In this document: positions 22,309 to 33,739 of the stretch, piece by piece
Layout of the letters: every line of letters starts with the position of its first letter
How positions within the stretch are numbered: position 1 is the stretch's first letter
NCBI GenBank assembly: GCA_015680685.1
Contig: MNCI01029140.1
Location: forward strand, 1 to 41,107
Length of the DNA stretch: 41,107 nt
Source: Gnetum montanum
Lineage: Eukaryota > Streptophyta > Gnetopsida > Gnetales > Gnetaceae
Reading direction: 5' to 3'
The notes under the pieces: generated by a model
What the model saw: only the letters and a program-made list of their open reading frames with translations
Database searches by the model: none
What the model was told of the DNA's origin: nothing
Program-made: the position numbers and the translations under genes

Positions 22309-23757
22309 ATGAAATTGGTGGATCATAGTAGTGGTAGAATGCACAACATTGGCAAAATGGTTGTAGCATTAAGAAGCCCTATGAAGGATCTAAGGAGTAG
22401 TAGAGGCCTCTTCTGGGCTCTTCCTTCTAATAACTAGATCTTCCTTCTTGCGACTATTGTTCCTAGATTATTAGCTACATCTTAACCAACAATAGCAGTA
22501 GTAGTAGTAACCTTAGCCTCACATAAACTCTCATAACCTGCTCTTTCCCTAGTAGCTTCCATGGTTGCAAATAACAACTATAGTCCCAGCAGCCTAGGAT
22601 TTGTGCAACATTACCAACTCCACCACTGCTTCTACCATGAGAGGCATCATAGAGACTAACAACAGTAACTGTTGCATATCAAGAAGCACTATATTCATGA
22701 AGGAAGTAAAACATAGAACCTCCACAGTACGCCATCTAAAGAAAGCCAACATCATCAAGGGTCAATGGATAGATGAAGAGGACAGGTATATAACATTTTG
22801 TAGAAAAAAAGTACCTTATTAGTTCTAGGTTTTGTAGCTTTTTAGATTGTGGATTTTGAGATTTCACATTATTGGAAGAATTGCATTTAGCATCTTTCAA
22901 AGGATAGGTGCCTAGTTCCAAACTTACATAGAAGGATAAATGATATCGTATGGTTTGTATGGTTGTTGTAATGTGTGGATAGGCTATTGTTGAGATTGGT
23001 GCAGAAATATAGAGTTAAAAAATAGTTACACATTGCTCAAATGCTTTCAAACTAGGTGGGAATATAGTGTAGGGAAGGATGGCACAATCATCCATGATTA
23101 GACATTACGGTTTTTAGTTACATTTTTCTTTGTTTCTTTCTTGCAGGATAAGGAATTTACTTTGCTATTCATCACTTGATCTGGATCATGGATCATTGAT
23201 ATTTGTTGATTCATGTAGAAGGACATATGATAGCAGAGGAGGAGAGAATGTTGGAATAGGTGCACATGGATCTCGGCAATAGGTGGGCTAAGATTGCTAA
23301 GCAGCTACTAGGTAGAACCAAAAATGCAATCAAGAACCATTGGCATACTCTTAAGCAAAGACACAAGGATAGTAAAAGGTGAAGAAGAAACCTAGATGTC
23401 TCCTCCTCCTCAAAGATCCACAGAAGTTCAATCCTTCAGGACTATATTAGAAGTCTCTTTGTTCAAAACAACTAGAACCTCCAAAAACAACATCCCAATT
23501 GATCTTCATCATTTTTTTCTCTTTCCTCTTTTACAGATGACCTTCAAAATGCTACATTTTAGTAGCATTAGTCTAGCATTGAAGTGGAAGAAAAATTACC
23601 TAATATTGATCCTACAACCTTTATGATCACAAATGATAAAATATATTTGAATTTAAATAAAATGATATTTGGGTGCCCAACCCCTCAAAGTTTTGTAGCC
23701 TTCAACAACTTTGAGTTTGATAATGATGTAACTAGCATCTTACCCACAATTGAATAG
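22309..23757 (+). pseudogene. R2R3-MYB pseudogene, copy B
   Basis: Same architecture as MYB-A. Exon 1 keeps KKANIIKGQWIDEEDR, the most complete R2 start, ending at donor GT 22786. Exon 2 (22983-23109) has LVQKY, IAQML and CREGWHNH with the four shared stops, and its last codon is changed (ACG before GT). Exon 3 starts at 23219 with the shared one-base loss, then TAG, then [20 protein letters not shown], and a TGA at 23380-23382 inside the KASRRSRR tail. The C-terminal part continues to TAG 23755-23757. The first-exon ORF (MKLVDHSSGRMHNIGKM...) ends at 22437. Not functional. Confidence 0.85.
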
Positions 23758-24586
23758 TCAACTATGGATAATTTGTAACATGAGAATGGTTAGAAAACTC
23801 AAGATGAAAACATTCAAGCACCCAAGAGAATGGCCAACGCCAAAGCATCAAATCCCGTTCAAATCACACCCTTTTCAATCCTTGAGTCTAAGAAATGCTT
23901 AGTCACCGATTCGTTTATATTTCTTATTATTTTGAGAAAAAGGAACTGTATAGTTCCAAGCCAAGAAAGGCCATAGAAATTTATGGATGCATGGATGATG
24001 TGGACTCATTGGCTGCGATATCAAAAGAACCATACCTTAGTATCCACATCGTAAGTAAAAAGTAAAAAGCAAACATTAGCAACCAATAGAAAATAGTTCA
24101 TACCATCATTAAGAGCACTTATTGGGTGATAAACATAAAAAAATTGATAAGACACACACATACACACAAATTAAAGAAAAGGTATAAATGATGTTGTAAA
24201 ACAAAAACAAAAAAAGTTAAAGATATTTGTAAAACAAAAATGTGCAAAACAAAAATATGCAAAATAAAAACTTAAAAAGAATCTGAAGGCTCAAATGATT
24301 AGCATAGGTGGCCATCTCCCCCATGACTGAATTGAAAGGGACAAATTCAAAATAATGAGCATTTGTTTAAATTTTTTAGAAGTGTCCAGATTCTCCCAAT
24401 TTATGTTTTCAGGTTAAGGGTTGAAAGTTGGCAACACTCATACCTCAATGTCTCTATGCTTTCATTGTGGTTGCCCGTTGTTCCCCCAGTTAGTTCCATG
24501 CATGTTAGTGACTTTCTTTCCTTATTAGCTATCAACCATTGGGTGTTTTATTGTAGCGTGGTTGCTACATATAGGTACATTTGTAT

Positions 24587-25070
24587 CTAAGTTTGTTGGG
24601 CACACCAGTTCCATACATGAAATGTTGAACATTCATCCTCTGTATCACTGTATCTGATGCATGGAACTTTCTTCTTCTCAAACTTTTTATAAATTTTTTC
24701 CTTAGATATTTCTAAGGAAAGATTATAGATTTGTAAGCATGCATTTATGGTACTTAACCATGCCCTCCCCATTATAATTGGAAAATCCCCTTTATTATTT
24801 TTGACTTCTATCACTAGGAAATCAACTGAGTATGACCAACCATGCATAGTGGTAACAATGTCCTCCACAAGTCCCAAAGGGACAGTGATGGACTAGTTAG
24901 CTAGTTCTAATTGAATATTTCTTTTCTTGAGTGGAGGTAGGTTCTAGTCTTTATACATTTCTTGCAATATTAAGTTGACTCTAGAACCTGAGTCAAGAAG
25001 AGCCTTACGTAGTTCATTCCCAGTGACTTGGAGGTACATTAAGGGACATCCAGGGTTAGAGAGTTTTCTA
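24587..25070 (-). pseudogene. Aspartic protease remnant of element C
   Basis: DSGS lies at 24983-24994 within RKALLDSGSRVNLI. The downstream half (24877-24587) is open for 96 codons and has GLVEDI, WSYSVDFLVIEV and PIIMGRAWLSTI, then a Lys-rich tail ending at the TAG shared with A and D. It lies in the same frame as the gag pieces to its right, so gag and protease formed one polyprotein. The catalytic triplet is intact. A few stops between gag and the protease core disable the frame. Confidence 0.8.
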
Positions 25071-27652
25071 GGAAGGTGGACCACCTTTATCTAGTTAGTG
25101 ATGATATGTGTTAACATAACAATCTGCGTTGAGCTTTGTTGTTAGTTTGAACGGAGCTCCAAAGCCTTACTTGATGGAGGATTAGTCATAGACTCAACCA
25201 CTTATGGTTGTGAGAGGTCATTTGGACTATTGGTTCTAAAGAAAGATCTTACCTTTGTACAGTTGTTAAAACTAATAGTGGGTTGAAGGTTGATAGCTCG
25301 TGTAGCGTTACATTGCTTCAGTTGAGTGGGGAGTTCCCCTTGCATTGTTGGAGCGAGTGGTAGTGGAACTATTGGCGTAAGAGATGTAGAAGGATTCGGA
25401 GGATGATATGCATGTGGAGTGTCTCTTCTAAGAGAGGGAGTCTTAAAATACTCCCAAACTTGGTAGTACCATTTTGAATTCATGTGATTGATAGAGTCAT
25501 TTGGAGAAACCAACTACTGAATGTAATAGCCATATGGATCTGGTTGCTGGTAAGGGTATTGTTGCCTAGGTGGTGGCATCCCCCATGACTATGGGTATTT
25601 CCACTACTGGTGCTGCTTGATAGGTTGTGGCGGAGTTCCACTTGGATAGTATGTTAACAGTTGGTAAAACTATCCATAGTTACCTTGGGGATAAGGTAAC
25701 CTTTGGGGTACCTGCCATTTGTTAAATCTTGAGTTGAGTGCATACACCCTAGACTCTTGTAGATGTGAGATTATTGGGCAACATCCCTTAGAATGGTCAT
25801 ATTGGTAGATCTCACATCCACCCTCATTGTCTGTATTAGAGTCCACAACCTCATTGGAAATATTCATTTTTTCCTTACCCTTGTTACGTGCATAGTCTAA
25901 ATATCTCCTCTTTTTCTTATCATGGTCACTACTTCACTCCTTAGACTCCTCTACGATTTTTAAAATGGTTTCAAATCTACTATCTAAGGAGTCCCACATC
26001 TGATCTAGCTTAGTTAATAGTTTGGTTTTTAACTTGTGAAGTGACAATTTTTTTCTATTCATCAACTCTTTGAGTGGTGACTCATCCTCTTCCTCATAGA
26101 ATCTTACTCCCCTCTTTCGGAGGGAAGGATCGCGGTTATAGTCTTTCGAGCTTTATCTTTTTTGTAGCTTTCCTTCTTCCTTAGCTACTTGCTCCAACAA
26201 TCTATGAACTTCATGGGAGCTAAGTTTAGATAATCTCCCTTGGGCATATGTCCCAAGGGTTCTCCTAGTTTCATGTCTTAGCCCATCTACGAGATGGCGT
26301 AGTTGATCCAGTTGTGCATAACCATGGCCTGGGCAACAATGTATCAATGCATAATATCAACCCATGGTAGCATCCAAGGGTGTGTGATTTCCCTGCTTTC
26401 ATCCTTTGATCTGCTTATGCAAGTTGAACACTATGGAGTACATTTGGTATTTATCATTAAAAAGTTCTAGCATTGTACTCCATCATCTAATGTATTTCAG
26501 TTCTAAGGACTGATAGCAACTTTCTTCTTCTTTTATGAGTGTCCTAGGGAACAACTTTAACTTCTACCACTCCTTTTCAATGATTTTCAAGGCACACGCA
26601 TCGTGAAATGCCTGTAAGTGGTTCTGCAGATCACCATTGTATCCCCCCTCAAATCATTGGATATTATTGATGTCTAGTCTCTTGATCCGGCTATCTTTCT
26701 GGTGTCTTGTAGGTATTCTCATAGCCTCCGTAATGTCTAACATACTCCAGGTTGCTAGTAGGGGTTCTTCGTTGTCATTTCCTTCATGGCATCTATGATG
26801 CCTACGTGGTTCCGTACTTTCCCTTCTATGCCTTGGCTCTCTTGAATGCCCTCTTCCTCACTGTCGACTTGCTCGTCAAGGGTTCTTATCTTGCTTACCC
26901 TTATCCTCATGGTTGTGCTCTTGGTGACTACGTCTTAATGTGGTAGGAGAGTGTGAATGATGTAATGAAGGGAAAGAAGAATGGGAACCATTGTCATGAT
27001 GATGTTTCTTACCTTATCTTTGGTGGTTATGGCCCCGATCGTGATGACGATCAGACTATCCATCCTTGTCATGTGTTTGTGCTTCCTCATTGAACACTTG
27101 GTGTTTGTGGGTATCAAAACTAGGGTTGTGAATTATGGAGTGAAGGTTCTGATGCCCTACCTTTTCACTATCATAAGGAGGGGGAACATCATTTTGTGGG
27201 GAACCTATTGAGATAGGTTAACCACCCTTAATTTCTCTTATGATGGATGAAGCATTATGGGGGCCTTTGCCCTTCAATGATATGTGGTGACTGTCCTGTT
27301 CTAAGTCCTATTGACCTTGCACTTCTGTGGGATAGTAGTAGCTCATATTGTAATCGCATGCAACATACTCAATGTATAATTAAGACATGCCAATTAGTGC
27401 AAGGGCATGAAGGAGCATGTTGGGGGTAGCTCTATCTAGAGGCAAGACTATGTTACCCTCAAAGTCTCTCCATCGCAATTGTTCTTCTTGATGGAAGACA
27501 AAGGTAAATTCGAGTTTATATTCATCATGATGAATATATAGCACATTCAATTGATGAGGAACTGACAATTCTTGGTTATGTATGTTGTGTTGTTGACTGT
27601 CTCTTGTGTGATCCCTAGGTGGTGAAGTGCTTTTATGAGAAGAAGAAGATAT
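25071..27652 (-). pseudogene. Gag polyprotein remnant of element C (full length, in frame)
   Basis: The start codon is ATA instead of ATG (27652). In order there are: an N-terminal domain (open 27568-27380, with YIHHDEY and FEGNIVLPLD), a Pro/His/Asp-rich linker, the gag core (NHLQAFHDACALKIIEKEW near 26600; YQSLELKYI near 26500), an open stretch at 26347-26153 with LRHLVDGLRHETRRTLGTYA and LLEQVAKEEGK, an acidic segment at 25867-25670 (DTDNEGGCEIYQYDH) and a Pro-rich part at 25513-25202. I see no CCHC zinc knuckle. The pieces lie in a single frame with the protease (distances between them are multiples of three), so damage here is mainly point stops. Confidence 0.8.
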
Positions 27653-27777
27653 TGTTATCTTTCAGTGTGCTAGTGACCATTGTTTAAATTTTCTTCTAAT
27701 TAACCCAAAGGGTTCATCTAAGCTTTCCAATGATGTGAATGATTTCCTATGTTCTACTTAGTGCACAAACAACTTAG

Positions 27778-27795
27778 TCCTTGGCAACGGCCCCA
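27778..27795 (-). other. Primer binding site, tRNA-Asp type (element C)
   Basis: Minus strand TGGGGCCGTTGCCAAGGA, which keeps GCCGTTGCC of the tRNA-Asp complement. One base lies between it and the LTR. Confidence 0.8.
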
Positions 27796-27796
27796 A

Positions 27797-28611
27797 TGAT
27801 GAGTAGAGAGGTACTCCTACACTCAACCATAAGAATACGAGCATTACACATGCAATCAAGATGAACACTATAGACTAAGTGCCTACATGCCTTCCGGAAC
27901 ACCTAAGGTTAATCAATCATTGTCCTCCTAAGCTTACTTGTATCTGTCATGGTTGTATGGTTAAGTAAGCTTGAGGCATGTAATTTTTATATCTTTTATG
28001 TTTTATCACTTATGCTAAGAGAGGAAAGGGGTGAAGAGACTAAGTAACTAACTTTAACTAATTAAGCCTTAATCATCCTAACATCAGTATCCATTCCCAC
28101 TTGTCATTTCACACCCTAAACCAATGCAATGCTATTGGGATTACCTAACGCTATTCATTACTGGGATTACCAAGCGTAACCCAGGTGCTCGAAGCGATCG
28201 TACTAAATGCACTTAACTATGATATTTGAGGGTTGAGAGAGATTAAGTACTTAAGAAAGAATTTACACAATTAATAATAATTCAAGTCCTATTTAACTTA
28301 GTCCATGGACTGCAATGTTTATCTAAAACTTTGTCTTTATTTTCGTACACAATTGTGTGCTCAGGTATAGAATTGCTCAAATAAAGATCCGTTCACTTTG
28401 GGACTCCTACTGTGGGCACATGGAAATTATTCTAACTTCAAAATTAAAAAATTGCAATAGTTTGCCTACAGTCTAGATCTAGATGAAGAAACAAGGGAGT
28501 GCCGCCTCTTATTTATAAAACTAGCAGCGGGCTATGATATCGCATATGAGATATCTCGTATGCCATATCACCTACGTGATATTGCATCCAATCCGATATC
28601 ACATCCCATTA
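27797..28611 (-). repeat. 5' LTR of element C
   Basis: An 815-bp LTR, TGATGAGTAG...CCCATTA on the + strand, followed by GCAAC. TATA box at 28510-28517. The U3 inverted repeat is shortened: the GCAGGGAAGGATGCGATATC part is missing, leaving CGCATATGAGATATCTCGTA in the middle. Confidence 0.85.
28510..28517 (-). promoter_or_regulatory. TATA box of LTR C
   Basis: TATAAATA on the minus strand at the conserved LTR position. Confidence 0.55.
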
Positions 28612-28827
28612 GCAACATAAAGAAAATTTTCATTTGCTTTAGGCATTGTTTTCTTTATTGCATTCTACTACAATAGCAATTCATTCTTGCCTACACTATT
28701 GTTGTTTTTTTATTCATATGTATCTCATGTCTATTTTTGGGGTTGTATCTCTATTTATTTTTTCTTTTTGTTTGATTTTCATTTTTGTTGGTGTTGTTTC
28801 TTTTACATCATCTACTACTACATGTTC

Positions 28828-29980
28828 ATGAAATTAGTGGACCATAGTAGTGGTAGAATGCACAACGTTGGAGAAATGGTTGTAGCATTAAGAAGCCCTA
28901 TGAAGGATCTAAGGAGTAGTAGAGGCCTCTTTTGGGCTCTTCCTTCTAATAACCAAATCTTCCTTCTTGCAACTATTGTTTCTCCTCCTCCTATTCATGC
29001 TTCAAGGCTCCTAGATTTTTAGCTACATCTTAAAAAACAATAGTAGTAACAACAACAACCTCAGCCTCACATAAACTCTCACAACCTGATCTTTCGCTAG
29101 TAGCTTCCATGGCTGCAAATAACAACTATAGTCCCAACAGGCTAGGATTTGTGTGGCATTACCAACTCCACCACTACTTCTATTGCACATCAAGAAGCAC
29201 TATTGCACATAGAGACTAACAATAGTAACTACTACTTCTATTGCACATAGAGACTAACAATAGTAACTATTGCACATCAAGAAGCACTATATTCATGAAG
29301 GAAGTAAAACAAAGAACCTCCATAGTATGCCAGCTTAAGAAAGCCAACATCATCAAGGGTTAATGGATAGATCAAGAGGATAGGTATATAACATTTTGTA
29401 GAAAACAAGTACCTTATTAGTTCTAGGTTTTGTAGCTTTTTAGATTGTGGGTTTTGAGATTTCACATTATTGGAAGAATTGCATTTAGCATCTTTCAAAG
29501 GATAGGTGCCCAGGTCCAAACTTACATAGAGGGATAAATGATATCGCATGGTTTGTATGGTTGTTGCAATGTGTGGATAGGCTATTGTTGATATTGGTGG
29601 AGAAATATCGAGTTAACAAATAGTTACAAATTGCTCAAATGCTTTCAAACTAGGTGGGAAAATAGTGTAGAGAAAGACGGCACAATCATCCATGATTAGA
29701 CATTAAGGTTTTTAGTTACATTTTAGTAGCATCATTTTATTCTCTTCCCTCTTTTATAGATGACCTTCAAAATGCTACATTTTAGTAGCATCAGTCTAGC
29801 ATTGAAGTGGAAGAAAGATTACCTAATATTGATCCTGCAACCTTTATGCACAGAAATGATAAAATAGATTTGAATTTAAATAAAATGATGTTTTGGTGCC
29901 CAACCACTCAAAGTTCTCTTGCCTTTAACAACTTTGAGTTTGATAACGATGTAACTAGCATCTTGCTCACAATTGAATAG
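28828..29980 (+). pseudogene. R2R3-MYB pseudogene, copy C, R3 exon deleted
   Basis: The first ORF (28828-29022, MKLVDHSSGRMHNVGEM...) matches the other copies. The part before R2 is scrambled by a local tandem duplication (31-bp units 29200-29230 and 29238-29268). The R2 start has a stop in place of Gln (29361-29363). Exon 2 (29581-29707) keeps LVEKY, IAQML and CRER-HNH with the four shared stops, and its donor GT is intact. Intron 2 and the first part of exon 3, including all of R3, are deleted, about 365 bp relative to A. The C-terminal part from about 29735 to TAG 29978-29980 remains. Confidence 0.85.
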
Positions 29981-30842
29981 TCAACTATGGATAATTTGTA
30001 AATACAGTGGTGTTTTGATTTGATAATGATGTAGCCAATAGCTTGTATGTCAAGTGATTGATATTCAAATTTTATAAAAATCTTTGTAACATAGAAGACT
30101 ATGGTATCGTGAAAGTTTCATGTAGTAGGACTTGGAGCAGCAAAACAAAATCAATGATGATGTGTTAGAAATTATAATATTTGAAATTTCATGTTGTGTA
30201 TAGAATTATTCATGTGATTCATTCTAAAAATCTATATTTCTTGAATGTCTTTGAATGAAATGCAAAATTTATGTTTTAGAAAGTAGTAAATTTTTCTTTT
30301 GGAGGAGCATGGAGAGCAATTGCAAATCCATGATTTGAATTTTTTCATCTTAGGCCTTTCATGTTAAAAGGATTATCATTGCTGAAATTGTGTTTTATAT
30401 AGGGTTATAGAAATGGTGCTAAATGTTTGAATGTATGGTAAATAGGTCTTTTATTAATCAAAATTGATCATCAAACTTTACTTTACATGGTAAAAATATT
30501 CCATCCTTAGATACAAGGAAAAAGATTACGAGTAACCTTAAAGCAATCATGATCTTCTAGTGTTTAATGTTGTAATTGAACCTGAATAGAAAAAATAAAT
30601 TAAGAATTAGCCTTGAGTCAAATGAACATATATTTTTATTAGAAAGAAAGAAAAATTTTGAGTTTTCATGGGTTAAAAATGGCAAACTGTACTAATGGAT
30701 TATTGCTAGAAAAATAGAGCATTATTAAGTTTTCTTAGGTTAAAGAGCAACAACAGTATTTTTTTTGTTTGTAGAGGTCAAAGACTAAGAAGAGCGTAAC
30801 AAGAGAATTTTTGAGTTTCCATGAGTAATAAGACAAACTATT
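29981..30842. repeat. Non-coding spacer downstream of MYB-C, fused to X3
   Basis: It matches 9933-10800 after MYB-A, then switches at ATTGTAACTTTCC (about 30841-30848) to the sequence found inside X1 at about 12690. The LINE, the gap-equivalent sequence and the AT-rich block of module 1 are therefore missing here. Confidence 0.75.
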
Positions 30843-31943
30843 GTAACTTTCCTTGTTTATGGAGCTTTCCTTGTTTACGTAGGAGGCATATTTAGTTATA
30901 CCTTCCACAATTTTAACGGAGGCTTGCTTCTGCAACTCGCTTATACAATATAACAACATTTCTAATTTGTATTAGGTTTGGATGCTTAGTTCAGCTTGTT
31001 ATTACAATATAGCAGTATTTTTGATTTCTTTGATTTGAATTAGATCCTTTACTTAGTTTTTGATTCACTTGCTTTTCTGTCCGTCCATGGTAGTCGGAGG
31101 AGAAGAGGAAAGTACACATGATTTCAAGCATCAATTTCGGACTTTCATTTTCTTCAAACCTGAATAGATGTTTACCGACATTTTGGGTGACCTATACAAC
31201 ATGTCTCTAAAATTTCTCTGCAAGTGTTATGGCCCTGATACTAACGTGAAGCTGACTGCCATCATTCTTTCTGGGTAGAAAAACAACTGGGGATTCTGGA
31301 CACTATTTTGTGAGGCCACCATGATTTGGAGTCTGATATGCAACTGGAAATGTCTAAGGGTTCCCAAGACTAAATAAAGAAGGAAAACTTGATTACAGTG
31401 GATGTTACTATGAGAAATTTCATTCAAAACTAATGCAGCCAACATGCAGATTTATCTAGGATTCCTTTCTTTTGCAAATATATGCTTAAGGTTGCTATGG
31501 ACTGTGCTCTTCACAATTACAGACATGCGCTGCATTTCTCTCTGTGTTGGCCTTCACCAAATCCTCTTCTTTCCATCAACAACTATGTTCTATTAAGGTA
31601 CATTACTAATTATTCTCACTTTCTAAGCTTTGCATGTGAATCATAGAGTGCCATTTTTAAGTGTTAATGAGATTGTCCATGGAGATCTTGAGCGTTCTAG
31701 ATTTACTATGCCTAATTAGATGCTCCATTTGGATGTGTGATGCAGGATTTAGATTCATGGATGCAAGAAAGGATATCAAAGTAGAGGAAGAAGAACATGA
31801 GCTTGCAGGCCATAGGCATGACCATGGCAAGGAATTTCTCAATGGTGTTCCAAGTCATTTTAGTAATTTTCCAAGGTACTCGAGAAAAAAAATGTCAAAA
31901 TGGTTTTTAACCTGAAGCTATAATTTGATATTTGATAGTTAGG
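30843..31943 (+). pseudogene. Locus X, copy 3 (internally deleted)
   Basis: It matches X1 from about 12690 to 13610, then jumps to about 14610, losing roughly 1 kb, and ends at TTTGATAGTTAGG like X1. The segment corresponding to X1 13284 is open here for more than 40 codons (KYMLKVAMDCALHNYRHALH) and ends at TTAAG before GT. After the AG near 31745 an open segment reads GFRFMDARKDIKVEEEEHEL. Codons 31661-31915 form one uninterrupted frame across the deletion. The family is not recognised. Confidence 0.4.
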
Positions 31944-32865
31944 CAATAGACGGTGGTGCTTCATCCCCTTTACATAGTCGGTAAAATAACATTTAATTAA
32001 ATTTTTCTGGGTTTACTGTGGTTTGAATTGCAACTTCTTTGAATGGCAGAGTTATCTCCTTTCTTCTCCTTGTTTTTGTGTTTGATTTGATAGTTATAGC
32101 TTTGAAGTGACAGTAGCAGAGATGTCTCTCAAATTTTATGCGGACCTTGCATTGTTCTTTTTGATACATCTAATTTTCCAAGTGTTCTAGAATAGCTCCA
32201 TGGAGATTCAGTTTTCATCCTTTTATGGGTATGGATATGAATGCCAAATATATCATTTACTCGGTAAGATGTTGTAGATGCCACCTGATATGAGGTTACT
32301 TGATTGCAGTCAATATGCTACATATTTGGTGGAGAGATTAAAAAAATGACATAATCTTGCCATTGGGTTAGTCAAAATCCCTCACAAGTTGATAAGGCTA
32401 GAAGATTTCTGGTGTCAAGCTCTGTTAATCTTCACGTGACTGTTTGGTTAACATATATGTTTCTGGCATGTATAAACATTGTGGAAGGGTTTCTATTTAT
32501 ATATTGCATGCCAACTCTTACCAAAAGCTACTTTCTTTGTGAAAAATGGAAACTTGTATGTTTTCATATTGTAAAGAGAATAAACCCTTAACTGGAATAT
32601 TTTTTTATTGCATGCAGATAGTCTAGTCTCCTTCTAGGTTGCTGTTAGAAGAAAAAGTTAAATACTCAAACATCAACAATGCTTAAATCATTTTTAGGAT
32701 TTTAATGGGTAGATAATCAGGAGAGTGTTATTGCGTGCCAATTCTTACCAAAAGTTACTTTCTTTATGCAAAATGGAACTTTTTTTTAATGTGGAGATGG
32801 TATACCCTCCTTTCAGGTTTCTACTAGAAGAAATAGTTTAATGGGTGAACACCATATGTGCTTAA
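31944..32865. other. Unique spacer with a diverged tandem duplication at its right end
   Basis: It contains no recognised gene. Unit 1 (about 32501-32690) and unit 2 (about 32729-32863) share CTTACCAAAAG, TACTTTCTTT and the AGAAGAAA..GTT segment in the same order. The spacer probably preserves the original 3' flank of locus X that is missing after X1. Confidence 0.5.
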
Positions 32866-33739
32866 TAGTTTTTTGTGTGAGAACCACACCATGCAAAGAC
32901 TTATTATTATTATTTACTCAGCTTCCCGATAAGGAGGTAACGTGAGAATGGTAAGAAAACTCAAGAAGAAAACATCCAAGCACCCAAGAGAATGGCCAAC
33001 ACCAAAGCATCTAATCCCCTTCAAATCACACCCTTTTCAATCCTTGAGTCCTTCCTTAGTTTGAGAAATGCTTAGTCACCAATTCGTTTATAGTTCTTAT
33101 TATTTTGAAAAAAAGGAACTGTATAGTTCCAAGCCAAGAGAGACCATAGAAATTTATGGATGCGTGGATGATGTGGACTCATTGATTGCTATATCAAAAG
33201 AACCATACCTTAGTATCAACATCGTAAGTTAAATGTAAAAAGCAAACATTAGCAACCAATAGAAAATAGTTCATACCATCATTAAGAGCACTTATTGGAT
33301 GATAAACTTAAAAAAATTGATAAGACACACATACACACACAAATAAAAGAAAAGGTATAAACAATGTTGTAAAACAAAAACAAGAAAAGTCAAAGATATT
33401 TGTAAAACAAAATGTCTAAAATAAAAACTTAAAAAGAAACTGAAGGCTCAAATGATCAGCATAGGTGGCCATCTCCCCCATGACTCAATTGAAAGGGAGA
33501 GGTCTAAAATAATGAGTGCTTTTTAAAATTTTTTAGAAGTCTCCAACTTCTCCCAATTTATGTTTTCAGGTTAAGGGTTGGAACTCGGCGACGCTCATAC
33601 CCCAGTGTATCTATGCTTTCGTTGTGGTTACCCGTTGTTCCCCCAGTTAGTTCCATGCATGTTAGTGACTTTCTTTACTTACTAGCTATCAACCACTGGG
33701 TGTTTTCTTGTTGCGTGGTTTCTACATACAATCACCTTT

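Larger units (their letters stand above)
23775..28611 (-). mobile_element. Retroelement C, gag-protease unit lacking a 3' LTR
   Basis: The left edge is fused to the sequence downstream of MYB-B at GTAAC (23775-23779), shared by both partners. From there it matches element A from 3764 to the end of its 5' LTR. It contains the non-coding tail, protease, complete-length gag, primer site and LTR. Gag and protease pieces keep one frame from 27652 to 24587, so C shows the ancestral layout best, although stops interrupt it. No 3' LTR is present. Confidence 0.85.
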
